A stretch of 64,000 nt of DNA, from the NCBI GenBank assembly GCA_030427505.1, contig JAUICH010000023.1:1-64000 (forward strand), in the 5' to 3' direction. The notes beneath the pieces were generated by a model. It saw nothing but the letters and a program-made list of their open reading frames with translations, was not told where the DNA came from and ran no database searches. A program made the translations under genes and the position numbers. Positions 1-8,676 of this stretch are shown in pieces. Origin of the DNA: Verrucomicrobiia bacterium. GTDB taxonomy: Bacteria; Verrucomicrobiota; Verrucomicrobiia; Verrucomicrobiales; DEV007. Positions within the stretch are counted from its first letter, which is position 1; each line of letters starts with the position of its first letter.

Positions 1-773
1 CCGGAGGGCCAACGGCCCGGCGCATACCAGCCTGGGGCGCGAGCCCCAGGAAAACGGGTCCCCATGAATATCGAGGGCCGTAGGTCCGGCGCATCCCCCG
101 GGGATGGCGGCGGAGTCACGGCGCGGCCCGCATGCGCCGGGCCTTCAGCCCTCAAAATTTGTCAATCTGACTAGCCCTGGGCCTTCGGCCCAGGCTGGTA
201 TGCGGCGCGCCGTTGGCGCTCATCACCGGCGGAGTACGATCAGCCAGGCCCGGCGCGCGAAACTTTGGGGCGCACATCCAGCGAGAAGGCCGCGCGATAC
301 CTGTCCGGCAATTCCATCGCAATTGGTTCCCGTGAAAGACCCGGTCGCCGCGCTTAACCGAGTGCCATTCAGGCTAAGGCTCTGGCTTCCGAAGGGGGGG
401 TGATCAATTCAGGCAAGGGCCTGAGCAAAAAGGATTCGAGACTGCAACTTCTCTAGATAAAGCGTCTCTTCTGGCGTTTTCCGGGGGCTGGGAAGCCTGA
501 AGGACCTCACCTTTCAGGGGCCGCAAAATTAAGTGTAAGTGCCTAACAATAAGGCGCAAAAACTATAAAATAATACCGTTAGGATTTTTCGTATGCAGGC
601 GAAGCGCGGATGGAGTTGTGGGGGTTCTTCCCTTGGCATAGAAAATGTTTACTCGTGGTGACAAGTTCCCAACTCGTTTTCTGATGGTGTTAGCCAGAAG
701 GAAGCTGGGGAGGGAGGTCTATAAACCACACTGAAGAACCAACCAACTATCAGAGAGATACTGAACTATTAGC
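1..773. repeat. Repeat-rich non-coding region upstream of the urea module
   Basis: No convincing gene lies here. Bases 1-50 and about 140-235 carry two oppositely oriented copies of a palindromic repeat: the motif GGGCCTTCAGCCC followed by a stretch containing GGCTGGTATGCGGC and GCCGTTGGC. The same element recurs near 20228-20315. An open frame at 104-403 is made of this repeat and is not a gene. From about 410 to 773 the sequence is less repetitive and is the presumed leader of the barrel gene at 774. It includes a small inverted repeat at 541-555 and an AT-rich patch at 561-575 that could be a promoter -10 region. Confidence 0.6.
633..650 (+). promoter_or_regulatory. Weak sigma-54-like promoter candidate
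   Basis: TTGGCATAGAAAATGTTT has the -24 half (TTGGCA) of the sigma-54 consensus. At the -12 position, ten bases after GG, it has GT instead of the near-invariant GC. It lies about 125 bases upstream of the barrel gene. The call is tentative and rests mainly on the much better match in front of urtB. Confidence 0.22.
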
Positions 774-1586
774 ATGAAACTTAATACCAAACTGTCGGCG
801 GCGGCTGCCTTTCTGTCGCTGAGTGCCGGGGTGCAGGCCGGTGAAATGTCCAAGGAACCCGTAGTGGTGCCCGAACCCGAGCCGGTCGTCGGTTCCGCGG
901 TTTCTGGTACTCTTTCCTTTGACCTTAACACCCACTTCATCTCCTACGGCGCGGACGTCTGGGGTGGTGGCTCCGCTTGGGGCGACGCCATCTTCAACCC
1001 GTCTCTGGAACTTGCGTTCGCGTTGCCTGGCGACGTGACCTTCCTTCTGGGCACGTGGTGGGACGTGAATGACAACGCGGCTTCCAACATCGGCGACAAC
1101 ATTCAAGAAATTGATGTCTGGGCCGGTCTTTCGAAGTCCTTCGGTCCGGTGAGCGCCACCGTCCTGTACCAGCAGTGGTACTATGGCGGCGACACTGAGC
1201 AGATCATCGACCTTATCCTGGGTTTCGATGTTCCTCTCAGCCCGAGCGTGACTGTTCACGGCCGTCCTGACGCCGGTGCTTCCGGTGGCGAAGACGGTGT
1301 CGTGGTGGTGCTGGGCGTCGAGCCCGGTTTTGACGCGGGTCCGGTGTCCTTCTCCGTCCCGGTGGGCGTTGCCTTCATGACGGACGGCTTCCAGGCTGGC
1401 GACAGTGGCTTCGGCTACGTGTCCGCGGGTCTGCAGGCCAGTGTGCCGCTGCCGATTCCGGTGGAATACGGCGAATGGGCGCTGAACGCCGGCGTGACCT
1501 TCTACTACACGGATGACGACGTGATCCCGAACAATCCCGACGAAGCTTTCCTGACCGGAAACGTCGGTGTTTCGGTCTCCTTCTAA
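774..1586 (+). CDS. Putative outer-membrane beta-barrel protein (porin-like)
   Basis: This 270-residue protein has an N-terminal signal peptide (cleavage predicted after about residue 22, VQAGE). A short acidic/proline linker (EPVVVPEPEPV) follows, then alternating amphipathic strands rich in Gly, Trp and Tyr, ending in Phe. A terminal Phe is typical of BAM-assembled barrels. I see no enzyme motif. It lies directly before urtA, separated by a hairpin terminator, and reads in the same direction as the whole urea module. An inferred role is diffusion of urea or another small solute across the outer membrane. It could also be an unrelated small barrel of the TorF/Gcw_chp kind. Codon use is strongly GC-ending, as in a highly expressed gene. 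Confidence 0.6.
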   Translation: MKLNTKLSAAAAFLSLSAGVQAGEMSKEPVVVPEPEPVVGSAVSGTLSFDLNTHFISYGADVWGGGSAWGDAIFNPSLELAFALPGDVTFLLGTWWDVNDNAASNIGDNIQEIDVWAGLSKSFGPVSATVLYQQWYYGGDTEQIIDLILGFDVPLSPSVTVHGRPDAGASGGEDGVVVVLGVEPGFDAGPVSFSVPVGVAFMTDGFQAGDSGFGYVSAGLQASVPLPIPVEYGEWALNAGVTFYYTDDDVIPNNPDEAFLTGNVGVSVSF

Positions 1587-1624
1587 TCTCATAGAAGAAG
1601 CTTACTAGACCAAGCTCACATTCG

Positions 1625-1660
1625 GAGGGCCGGCAGTTGTGGTATGCCGGCCCTCTCTTT
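1625..1660 (+). terminator. Rho-independent terminator after barrel gene
   Basis: GAGGGCCGGC (1625-1634) pairs perfectly with GCCGGCCCTC (1646-1655) around an 11-base loop and is followed by TCTTTCTCT. It lies 38 bases after the barrel stop codon and 58 bases before urtA, so it may be partial and reduce transcription into urtA. Confidence 0.7.
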
Positions 1661-1712
1661 CTCTAAAATTAACCACGAGCTCTGAACTCATTCACTCTAT
1701 TACGCGACCCAA

Positions 1713-2999
1713 ATGAAACGGAAACACTTTAACTCGCTGCTGAAAGGCGCGTTTGCCGCGGTAGCCGCGGTCTCCACGCTGGGCGTATCGGGTCTGGTAT
1801 CCGCTGAGGAAGACACCGTCAAAGTCGGCGTGCTTCACTCCTTGAGCGGCACCATGGCCATCAGCGAAACGTCCCTGCGCGACATCCTGCTCTTCACCTT
1901 CGACGAGATCAACGCCGCCGGTGGTGTGATGGGCAAGAAGATCGAACCCGTCGTGGTGGACGGTGCTTCGGACTGGCCGCTGTTTGCGGAAAAAGCCAAG
2001 CAGTTGCTCCTTCAGGACAAGGTGGCCGTGACTTTCGGATGCTGGACTTCGGTCAGCCGGAAGTCCGTCCTCCCTGTCTTTGAGGAAAACAAGGGACTGC
2101 TTTTCTACCCCGTGCAGTATGAAGGGGAAGAAATGTCTCCGAACATCTTCTACACCGCTGAGGCGGTGAACCAGCAGGCGATCCCGGCGGTGGATTACCT
2201 CCTGGACGAAGGGTTCACGAAGTTCTACCTGCTGGGCACGGACTATGTGTATCCCCAGACCACCAACCTGGTGCTGCTGGAATACCTGCTGTCCAAGGGA
2301 ATCCCGATCGAGAACATCGGTGGCGGTCTGCGCAAAGACGCGGACGGCAACGTGATCTCCGCCGGTAAATACACGCCCTTCAGCCACACGGACTACCAGC
2401 AGATCGTCGCGGAAATCAAGCGCTTCGCCGCTTCCGGTGACGCCTGCGTGATCAACACGGTGAACGGTGACTCCAATGTGTCCCTGTTCAAGGAATTCGC
2501 CGCCTCCGGCCTGACCGCCGAAGATTGCCCGGTGGTTTCCTTCTCCCTGTCGGAAGACGAGTTTCGCTCTCTGCCGACCAAGGACCTGGTGGGTCACCTG
2601 GGTTGCTGGACCTACTTCATGTCTCTGGACACGCCGGCCAACAAGAAGTTCATCGACGACTTCCAGGCCTGGCTGAAAACGGCTGACGTGAGCGGCATCG
2701 AAAAAGAAGGCCGCGTGACTTGCAGCCCGATGGTGCTGTCCTACGACGGCGTTTACCTCTGGAAAGCCGCCGTGGAAAAAGCCGGCAGCTTCGACGTGGA
2801 GAAAGTGGTCGAAGCGCTGGAAAGCGGCATCTCCTTTGACGGTCCTGGCGGCACGGTGACTTCTCAGAAGAATCACCACCTGACCAAGAACGTCTACATC
2901 GGCGAAACGCTGCCTGACGGTCAGTTCAAGGTCATCAAGTCCTTCGACAACGTCTATGGCGAGCCCTTCCTGAAGGGCACTTTCGAAAAATCCGAGTAA
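1713..2999 (+). CDS. urtA: Urea ABC transporter substrate-binding protein UrtA
   Basis: This 428-residue periplasmic binding protein captures urea and delivers it to UrtBC. It has a signal peptide (residues 1 to about 31, cleaved near VSAEE). The mature start, [17 protein letters not shown], is characteristic of the UrtA branch of the branched-chain amino acid/amide binding family, as are the later segments [17 protein letters not shown] and [11 protein letters not shown]. Length fits UrtA. It is the first gene of urtABCDE and is followed by urease, so urea is a much better substrate guess than amino acids. A strong hairpin and a terminator-like structure follow the stop, as is common for binding-protein genes made in excess over the membrane subunits. 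Confidence 0.96.
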   Translation: MKRKHFNSLLKGAFAAVAAVSTLGVSGLVSAEEDTVKVGVLHSLSGTMAISETSLRDILLFTFDEINAAGGVMGKKIEPVVVDGASDWPLFAEKAKQLLLQDKVAVTFGCWTSVSRKSVLPVFEENKGLLFYPVQYEGEEMSPNIFYTAEAVNQQAIPAVDYLLDEGFTKFYLLGTDYVYPQTTNLVLLEYLLSKGIPIENIGGGLRKDADGNVISAGKYTPFSHTDYQQIVAEIKRFAASGDACVINTVNGDSNVSLFKEFAASGLTAEDCPVVSFSLSEDEFRSLPTKDLVGHLGCWTYFMSLDTPANKKFIDDFQAWLKTADVSGIEKEGRVTCSPMVLSYDGVYLWKAAVEKAGSFDVEKVVEALESGISFDGPGGTVTSQKNHHLTKNVYIGETLPDGQFKVIKSFDNVYGEPFLKGTFEKSE

Positions 3000-3008
3000 T
3001 TACCTTTC

Positions 3009-3039
3009 TCCGGCCGCCCGTATTCCTGGGGCGGCCGGA
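3009..3039 (+). other. Stable hairpin just after urtA
   Basis: TCCGGCCGCCC (3009-3019) pairs with GGGCGGCCGGA (3029-3039), an 11-bp perfect stem with a 9-base loop, ten bases after the urtA stop. No T-run follows. It probably protects the 3' end of urtA mRNA or attenuates readthrough rather than terminating by itself. Confidence 0.6.
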
Positions 3040-3061
3040 AGCTTTGGTAGGTTTGAGTTGA

Positions 3062-3112
3062 GCCCGGTTCGGCGGTTGCTTTGGCAGCGCGCGGACCGGG
3101 CCTTCTCTTTTC
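3062..3112 (+). terminator. Likely terminator between urtA and urtB
   Basis: GCCCGGTTC (3062-3070) can pair with GGACCGGGC (3093-3101, one G-U pair), enclosing a GC-rich loop region, and is followed by CTTCTCTTTTCT. With the hairpin at 3009-3039 it would separate urtA transcription from urtB. Confidence 0.5.
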
Positions 3113-3230
3113 TGAGCCTGGCGGTTTTCGCCCTGAAAAACCGGATTCCGCGGGCGAAGATTTTTCATCTCCTGATGTTATCCCAGCGGGCATCGGGGAA
3201 ATGCGCAAAGCCGCTCTGTATGTGGCAGTT

Positions 3231-3247
3231 CTGGCATGGAAATTGCC
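3231..3247 (+). promoter_or_regulatory. Sigma-54 (RpoN) promoter for urtBCDE
   Basis: CTGGCATGGAAATTGCC matches the sigma-54 consensus YTGGCACGNNNNTTGCW at all but two positions. It has GG and GC exactly ten bases apart (3233-3234 and 3245-3246). It lies 78 bases upstream of the chosen urtB start, predicting a leader of about 65 bases. Sigma-54 control by NtrC-type activators is well known for urea and ammonium uptake genes. I did not find a clear NtrC site upstream. Confidence 0.6.
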
Positions 3248-3324
3248 TTTAGGAGCATTTCATCCGCGGGTCAGTTCCCCAGTGCTTTCGGCCCGGCAAA
3301 AGCCCGCATTTGTATTACCAAGAA

Positions 3325-5043
3325 ATGAGTCTCCTGCTTTCCTCCTCTCCGGCAAAATGGTTCAAGTGCCTGGCCGTCATTCTCACGCTGTGGAGTGTGG
3401 TTTCTTATCAAGCTGGTAAGGCGCAAGAGCCGGGAGAGGGTGAAACGCGGGCGCTCCTGGTGGAGGCGATTCTGGCCGAGGATGACGACCAGCAGATCGT
3501 GCTGATTCAGAAGCTGGCGGATACGGGGGACAGCCTGCTGGAAACCGTTTTCGAGCAATGGAAACGGGGTGAGGTCTTTGTGCACACCACGGAAGGGGGC
3601 GAGAAGATTCCCTTCACGCTGGAGAATCCAGAGAGTGAAGCGCCTTCCGCCGCGATCAAGATCATCGACGCGGAACCGCTGACGGGAGCGGATGGGGGCG
3701 CGCTTAGCTTTGTGGCCAAAGACCTGACGGCGGTGGATACGAGCCGGAGTCTCCGGAAGGAAATGAAGAACGCGGTCGACTTTCTGGCGCTGAGCGCCAA
3801 GGACCCGAAAGTGCGAGCCCAGGCGGCAAAGAAACTGGGGCTGACGCAGAACGCCTCCTATATCCCGGTTCTGGAGCGGCGTCTTTCGGTGGAGAAGAAC
3901 AAGGGTGTTAAGGAGAACCTGAGGGAAGGTTTGGCGGTCACCTATCTGGCGGTAGGTACCAAAGATCAGGTAATCGAAGCCACCCGTACGCTGGCCAAGG
4001 TCAATTCTCTGGCGGGCCTCGGCTTTCTGAAAGATGTCATCCGGCTGCAAGAAGAGGCGCCGGAGGATCAACGGGACGAAGAGATTCTGGCCGCCGCCAA
4101 GAAAGCCGAACTTTCCATCGAGAATCACTTTAAGGTATCGGAGTTTTTCAGCACCGCGTTCCGCGGGTTGAGTTCGGGCTCCGTCCTGCTGGTCGTGGCG
4201 CTAGGCCTGGCGATCACCTTTGGTTTGATGGGGGTGATCAACATGGCGCACGGGGAAATGATCGCCATCGGCGCTTACGCGACCTACCAGACGCAGGTTC
4301 TTTTCGTCCACTGGTTCGGGGACAGTGGGCTGGGCTTTCAGCTCTACTTCATCGCGGCGATTCCGATCGCGTTTCTCTCGGCGGCGATCGTGGGCGCTAT
4401 TCTGGAGCGGGGAATTATTCAGTTTCTCTACAAGCGTCCGCTGGAGTCGCTGCTCGCCACCTGGGGGGTGTCCCTGGTGTTGCAGCAGAGTTTTCGCCTC
4501 ATCTTTGGAGCGTCCAACCGGCAGGTGAATTCGCCGGGTTGGTTGATGGGCAACTTTGACGTAAATGACGTGAACATGGGTTTCAACCGTCTCTTTATCA
4601 TCGGATTCGCTATCGTGATTGTATTTGGGACCTGGGTCTTGATGACGAAGACGCCCCTCGGCCTCTGCATCCGGTCCGTGATGCAAAATCCGCACATGGC
4701 GGCGTGCATGGGTATTCGCACGGCCAAAGTCCGGATGATGACATTTGCGTTTGGCTCCGGGCTAGCGGGACTGGCGGGGGCGTTCCTGTCGCAGATTGGA
4801 AACGTGGGGGCCGACATGGGTCAGAACTACATTGTCGACAGTTTCATGGTGGTGGTGGCGGGAGGCACGGGCAGCCTGGTTGGAACCGTGACCTCCGCTT
4901 TCAGCATTGGGGTGGTGGACCAGGTGCTGCAACCGTTCTTAGGGCCGGTAATGGGGAAAATCTTTGTGCTCTTTGCCATCATCCTGTTCCTCCAATGGAG
5001 GCCTGAAGGATTGTTCCCGACCAAGTCCCGCTCCTTGGACTGA
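3325..5043 (+). CDS. urtB: Urea ABC transporter permease UrtB
   Basis: This 572-residue inner-membrane permease subunit has a signal/anchor segment at residues 5-32. A long periplasmic helical (HEAT-like) domain runs to about residue 270, and a LivH-type permease with about eight membrane segments follows. The latter includes the conserved GLAITFGLMGVINMAHGE and ATWGVSLVLQQ stretches. The large N-terminal extension is normal for UrtB and separates it from LivH proteins. I chose ATG 3325; a TTG at 3310 is in frame but gives five unlikely residues. The gene is separated from urtA by 325 bases holding a terminator and a sigma-54 promoter, so urtB probably begins its own transcript. Confidence 0.94.
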   Translation: MSLLLSSSPAKWFKCLAVILTLWSVVSYQAGKAQEPGEGETRALLVEAILAEDDDQQIVLIQKLADTGDSLLETVFEQWKRGEVFVHTTEGGEKIPFTLENPESEAPSAAIKIIDAEPLTGADGGALSFVAKDLTAVDTSRSLRKEMKNAVDFLALSAKDPKVRAQAAKKLGLTQNASYIPVLERRLSVEKNKGVKENLREGLAVTYLAVGTKDQVIEATRTLAKVNSLAGLGFLKDVIRLQEEAPEDQRDEEILAAAKKAELSIENHFKVSEFFSTAFRGLSSGSVLLVVALGLAITFGLMGVINMAHGEMIAIGAYATYQTQVLFVHWFGDSGLGFQLYFIAAIPIAFLSAAIVGAILERGIIQFLYKRPLESLLATWGVSLVLQQSFRLIFGASNRQVNSPGWLMGNFDVNDVNMGFNRLFIIGFAIVIVFGTWVLMTKTPLGLCIRSVMQNPHMAACMGIRTAKVRMMTFAFGSGLAGLAGAFLSQIGNVGADMGQNYIVDSFMVVVAGGTGSLVGTVTSAFSIGVVDQVLQPFLGPVMGKIFVLFAIILFLQWRPEGLFPTKSRSLD

Positions 5044-5085
5044 GAAGGGTATTTACTCAATAGATTCGATCTAAGGTATATTTAT

Positions 5086-6222
5086 ATGAACAGGGGACGC
5101 GAAAACTGGCAACTGATAGGAATAGGGATCATTTTTCTTGTCGCGGTGGTATTGGTGCCACTGCTGAACGGGTTGGCTCCCGAGGGGTCGTTTCTGCACA
5201 TTTCCGACTTCCAGATGAATACGTGGGGCAAGTATTTGGCCTTCGCGATTCTGGCGATCAGTCTGAACCTGTTGTGGGGGTACACTGGCCTCCTCTGTCT
5301 GGGGCAGTGTCTCTTCTTTGGTCTGGGAGCCTACGCATTCGGCATGTATCTGATGTTAATGATCGGAAGAGAGGGCCAATACAGTGGCGAACTTCCCAAC
5401 TTCATGGTGATACTGGGCTATCATGAGCTTCCGGCACACTGGAAACCTTTCTACAGTTTTTGGTTCGCCACTGGAGCAGTATTCTGGGTGCCGGGACTTC
5501 TTGCATTTGTGTTCGGTTTCTTTGTGTTTCGTTCTCGCATTCGTGGAGTGTATTTTTCGATTATTACTCAAGCTCTCACTTACGCGGCCCGGCTGCTTTT
5601 CAACCGTAACGAGTTTACTTTTGGCGGAACCAATGGTTTTACGAATTACAAATCCATTCTGGGGCTCCCGATCAATGGTCCGATTGTGGAGAAAGGGTTG
5701 TTTATAGGGACGAGCATCGCGCTGGTCCTGAGTTTGTTGTTCTGCTGGTGGTTGGTCAGAACCAAGTACGGAAAAGTTCAACGGGCCATACGAGACAGCG
5801 AGAATCGAGTGCTTTTTTCCGGATACTCCACAACGAGCTATAAGCTTTTCATCTTTGTTGTCGCGGCAATGATGGCCGGGGTGGCGGGAGCCTTTTATGT
5901 GCCTCAGGTAGGTATTATCAATCCAGAGGAAGTTCATCCTTACAGGTCCTTGGAAGTAGTTGTCTGGGTGGCCGTGGGGGGCCGAGGTACTCTATGGGGA
6001 CCCGTCATAGGGGCGGTTTTTGTGAACTGGCTCAAGAGCTGGGCGACCTATCAGTTTCCGGAATATTGGCTAATTATTTTGGGTGTGCTGTTTGTGGTGA
6101 CGGTGCTTTTCCTGCCCGGGGGCATCATTAGTCTGTTTCCCGTGCTGAAGCCCAAGGTTCTGAACCTGTATGGCTGGGCCAAGGCTCGCATCCTGGCGTT
6201 GCGGTCCGCGTCCGCCACCTGA
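5086..6222 (+). CDS. urtC: Urea ABC transporter permease UrtC
   Basis: This 378-residue LivM-type permease partners UrtB. It has about nine to ten hydrophobic segments and the family stretch [32 protein letters not shown] near residues 58-90. The EAA-like cytoplasmic loop ([15 protein letters not shown], near 233-247) contacts the ATPases. The start ATG 5086 lies 42 bases after urtB. Base use differs from its neighbours: many codons end in A or T, for example in 5550-5660, while urtB and urtD are strongly GC-ending. That may reflect different ancestry or relaxed codon selection. The function is not in doubt given the gene order. Confidence 0.94.
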   Translation: MNRGRENWQLIGIGIIFLVAVVLVPLLNGLAPEGSFLHISDFQMNTWGKYLAFAILAISLNLLWGYTGLLCLGQCLFFGLGAYAFGMYLMLMIGREGQYSGELPNFMVILGYHELPAHWKPFYSFWFATGAVFWVPGLLAFVFGFFVFRSRIRGVYFSIITQALTYAARLLFNRNEFTFGGTNGFTNYKSILGLPINGPIVEKGLFIGTSIALVLSLLFCWWLVRTKYGKVQRAIRDSENRVLFSGYSTTSYKLFIFVVAAMMAGVAGAFYVPQVGIINPEEVHPYRSLEVVVWVAVGGRGTLWGPVIGAVFVNWLKSWATYQFPEYWLIILGVLFVVTVLFLPGGIISLFPVLKPKVLNLYGWAKARILALRSASAT

Positions 6223-6295
6223 AAATTGGACTGAGATAAAGAGGCTCGTTTAGCGCTGAAGACATGATGCTCTCGTTCATTCTGCTTATCGATCA

Positions 6296-7183
6296 ATGGA
6301 ATTGAAACTGGATAGCCCCGCCGAGACGAAATCGGAGAACCCGCTGGAGTTCATTTTAACGATCGAAGATCTGAACAAGGCCTTCGATGGCTTTCAGGTG
6401 ATTCGGGACCTGAACTTTTACATGGACCTGGGGGAACTGCGGGTGATCATCGGGCCGAATGGGGCGGGGAAGAGCACGCTGCTGGACCTCATTACCGGGC
6501 GGACCAAGCCTGACAAAGGCACCATCGAGTTTGGCCGGGGACGGGAGCATGACCTGACCAAGCTGCGCGAATATGAGATCAACCGGCTGGGGGTGGGCCG
6601 GAAGTTCCAGACGCCCACGGTGTATTCCGGGCACACGGTTTACGACAACCTGCTGCTGTCCCTGCAAGGTCCGCGGGGAGTGTTTTACTCGCTTTTCTAC
6701 AAGGAATCCCAGGAAGACAAGGACCGGATTCACGAAGTGCTGGAGACCATCCGGCTGGAAGACCGGAAGTATGAACTGGCGGGCTCCCTCTCGCACGGGC
6801 AGAAGCAGTGGCTGGAGATCGGCATGCTGCTGGCGCAGAACCCGAAGCTGCTGCTGGTGGACGAGCCGGCGGCCGGGATGACGGATGAAGAAACCGAACG
6901 CACGGGCGAGCTGCTGCTGAGCCTGGAGGGGAAGCATAGCATTGTCGTTATCGAGCACGACATGGAATTCGTTCGCCAGATCGCGCGAAAGGTCACCGTG
7001 CTTCACCAGGGCAGTATCTTGAGAGAGGGCAAGGTGGATGAGGTGCAGAGCGATCCGAAGGTCATCGAGGTTTACCTGGGCCGGAAACATGCCCGGGACG
7101 CGGAGGGCGAAGAAAAACCGGCGGAAGAGACCCAGGGAATCGATCTTACAAAGAAAGAAGCGTCCCCCACCAAGCCCGCCTGA
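6296..7183 (+). CDS. urtD: Urea ABC transporter ATP-binding protein UrtD
   Basis: This 295-residue cytoplasmic ATPase has Walker A GPNGAGKS (53-60), signature LSHGQ (165-169), Walker B LLLVDEP (185-191) and H-loop His221. The LSHGQKQWLEIGM form of the signature and the LivG-like long switch region after the Q-loop are typical of UrtD. About 40 charged residues at the C-terminus (rich in Lys and Glu) extend beyond the normal end near IEVYLG and are probably disordered. The protein pairs with UrtE to power uptake through UrtBC. Confidence 0.95.
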   Translation: MELKLDSPAETKSENPLEFILTIEDLNKAFDGFQVIRDLNFYMDLGELRVIIGPNGAGKSTLLDLITGRTKPDKGTIEFGRGREHDLTKLREYEINRLGVGRKFQTPTVYSGHTVYDNLLLSLQGPRGVFYSLFYKESQEDKDRIHEVLETIRLEDRKYELAGSLSHGQKQWLEIGMLLAQNPKLLLVDEPAAGMTDEETERTGELLLSLEGKHSIVVIEHDMEFVRQIARKVTVLHQGSILREGKVDEVQSDPKVIEVYLGRKHARDAEGEEKPAEETQGIDLTKKEASPTKPA

Positions 7184-7228
7184 TCCGGGCGGCGCGCCAG
7201 AATTTCCTAACGTTTTTGCCAGTTTGTC

Positions 7229-7936
7229 ATGGTCGAATCCCTACTTTCACTACAAGAGATTGAAGTCGCCTACGATCAGTCCGTCATCCTTCGAGGGGTG
7301 GATATTGAGGTGCCGCCGAAGCAGTTGGTCTGCCTGATGGGCCGAAATGGAGTGGGCAAGACGACCACGCTGAAAACCGCGCTGGGCCTGCTGAGTCCTC
7401 GTGTCGGGAAAGTCTTTCTGGATGGTGAAGACGTGACGTCCATGGCTCCCGAACAAAGGGCGCGGAAGGGCATTGGCTACGTGCCGCAGGGACGGGACAT
7501 CTTTCCAAACCTGACGGTGTGGGAAAATTTGCAGGTTGCCATCGTGGTGTTCGGGAAGTCGGCCAAGGATGAGCTGGACCGGGTGTTCGAGTTGTTCCCC
7601 GTGTTGAAGGAAATGCTGAGCCGGAAAGGCGGGGTGCTCAGCGGCGGCCAGCAGCAGCAACTGGCGATTGGCCGGGCGCTCCTGACGCGGCCGAAGGTCT
7701 TGATTCTGGACGAACCGACGGAGGGGATTCAACCGTCCATCATCGACCAGATCGAAGACACCATCTATGCGCTGAAAAAAGAGGGGAACATGAGCATTTT
7801 CCTGGTGGAACAGTATCTGGACTTTGCCAAGGCGGTCAGCGACCGCTTTTACATTATGGACCGCGGATCCGTGGTGAAACATGGGACCATCGATCAGCTC
7901 GACGACGCGGCTATTTCCCAGTATCTCCAGGTGTGA
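7229..7936 (+). CDS. urtE: Urea ABC transporter ATP-binding protein UrtE
   Basis: This 235-residue LivF-type ATPase is the second motor subunit of the urea importer. Walker A GRNGVGKT spans residues 38-45, signature LSGGQ 137-141 and Walker B VLILDEP 157-163. The TEGIQPSII stretch after Walker B is typical of UrtE. The start ATG 7229 lies 45 bases after urtD. About 90 bases then separate it from ureA, so transporter and enzyme genes are probably co-transcribed. In many bacteria the urt and ure genes are likewise contiguous. Confidence 0.95.
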   Translation: MVESLLSLQEIEVAYDQSVILRGVDIEVPPKQLVCLMGRNGVGKTTTLKTALGLLSPRVGKVFLDGEDVTSMAPEQRARKGIGYVPQGRDIFPNLTVWENLQVAIVVFGKSAKDELDRVFELFPVLKEMLSRKGGVLSGGQQQQLAIGRALLTRPKVLILDEPTEGIQPSIIDQIEDTIYALKKEGNMSIFLVEQYLDFAKAVSDRFYIMDRGSVVKHGTIDQLDDAAISQYLQV

Positions 7937-8027
7937 AGCGAAGGCTATTTTTTGGCGGAAGCCGCGCCGGCTGTGCCGCGCTGAAGCCTGGCCACAGAAT
8001 TTTAATCCGACGAAAAGAATTTCATAA

Positions 8028-8333
8028 ATGCATCTGACTCCACGCGAACGCGAGAAGCTGATGGTGGTGGTGGCCGCCGACCTGGCGCGGCGGCGGCAGG
8101 GACGGGGGTTGAAGCTGAACTACCCTGAGTGCGTAGCCATCATCACTTACGAGATTATGGAGGGCGCCCGCGACGGCAAGACCGTGGCGGAGCTGATGAG
8201 TTATGGCACCACCATCCTGAAGACGGATGAAGTCATGGAAGGCGTGCCTGAGATGATTCACGAAGTGCAGGTGGAAGCGACCTTCCCCGATGGCACGAAA
8301 CTGGTTACCGTACACCACCCCATTCGCTCATGA
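8028..8333 (+). CDS. ureA: Urease subunit gamma
   Basis: This 101-residue structural subunit of the nickel enzyme that hydrolyses urea to ammonia and carbamate matches UreA along its full length: [20 protein letters not shown] at the start, [21 protein letters not shown] in the middle and [15 protein letters not shown] at the end. Length is standard. Its stop overlaps the ureB start (ATGA at 8330-8333), so the two are translationally coupled. Confidence 0.97.
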   Translation: MHLTPREREKLMVVVAADLARRRQGRGLKLNYPECVAIITYEIMEGARDGKTVAELMSYGTTILKTDEVMEGVPEMIHEVQVEATFPDGTKLVTVHHPIRS

Positions 8334-8641
8334 TTCCCGGAGAATTGATTGTATCCGACGGCCCGCCGCTGAAGGCGAACGAAGGGCTGGAAACGAAAGT
8401 CATTGTCGTGGCGAACACGGGGGACCGGCCCGTGCAGGTGGGCAGCCACTTTCATTTTCACGAGGTGAATAGCGGCCTGTCCTTCGACCGGGACGCGGCC
8501 CTGGGCTTCCGCCTGAATATTCCGGCGGGCACGGCGGTGCGCTTCGAACCGGGCGACGAGCGGGAGGTGGAACTGGTGGCCCTGGCGGGCAGCCGCGAGG
8601 TGTACGGCTTGAACGGTATGGTGAATGGCCCGCTGCCTTGA
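8330..8641 (+). CDS. ureB: Urease subunit beta
   Basis: This 103-residue beta subunit opens with [12 protein letters not shown]. It carries the conserved [19 protein letters not shown] segment and ends with the GLNGMVNG motif. Length is normal for separate bacterial UreB. It assembles with UreA and UreC as an (ABC)3 trimer in the cytoplasm. It overlaps ureA by four bases; ureC follows 35 bases later. Confidence 0.97.
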   Translation: MIPGELIVSDGPPLKANEGLETKVIVVANTGDRPVQVGSHFHFHEVNSGLSFDRDAALGFRLNIPAGTAVRFEPGDEREVELVALAGSREVYGLNGMVNGPLP

Positions 8642-8676
8642 AATATTTCTAAACTTTCCAGCTTCCTTTTAGACAG

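Noticed and set aside
104-403. Open frame of 99 codons near the window start
   Set aside because: Its protein is a translation of palindromic repeats with no domain, no ribosome site and no composition typical of a gene.
410-560. Guanidine or other riboswitch before the urea module
   Set aside because: I saw none of the conserved ykkC-type words; the stretch lacks recognisable aptamer motifs.
1692-2879. Long antisense frame opposite urtA (and similar ones opposite the barrel gene, ureC, the sialidase fusion, the sulfatases and the MFS gene)
   Set aside because: Long antisense frames are expected in GC-rich genes; the sense strand encodes recognised families and the antisense products are Arg/His-rich without domains.
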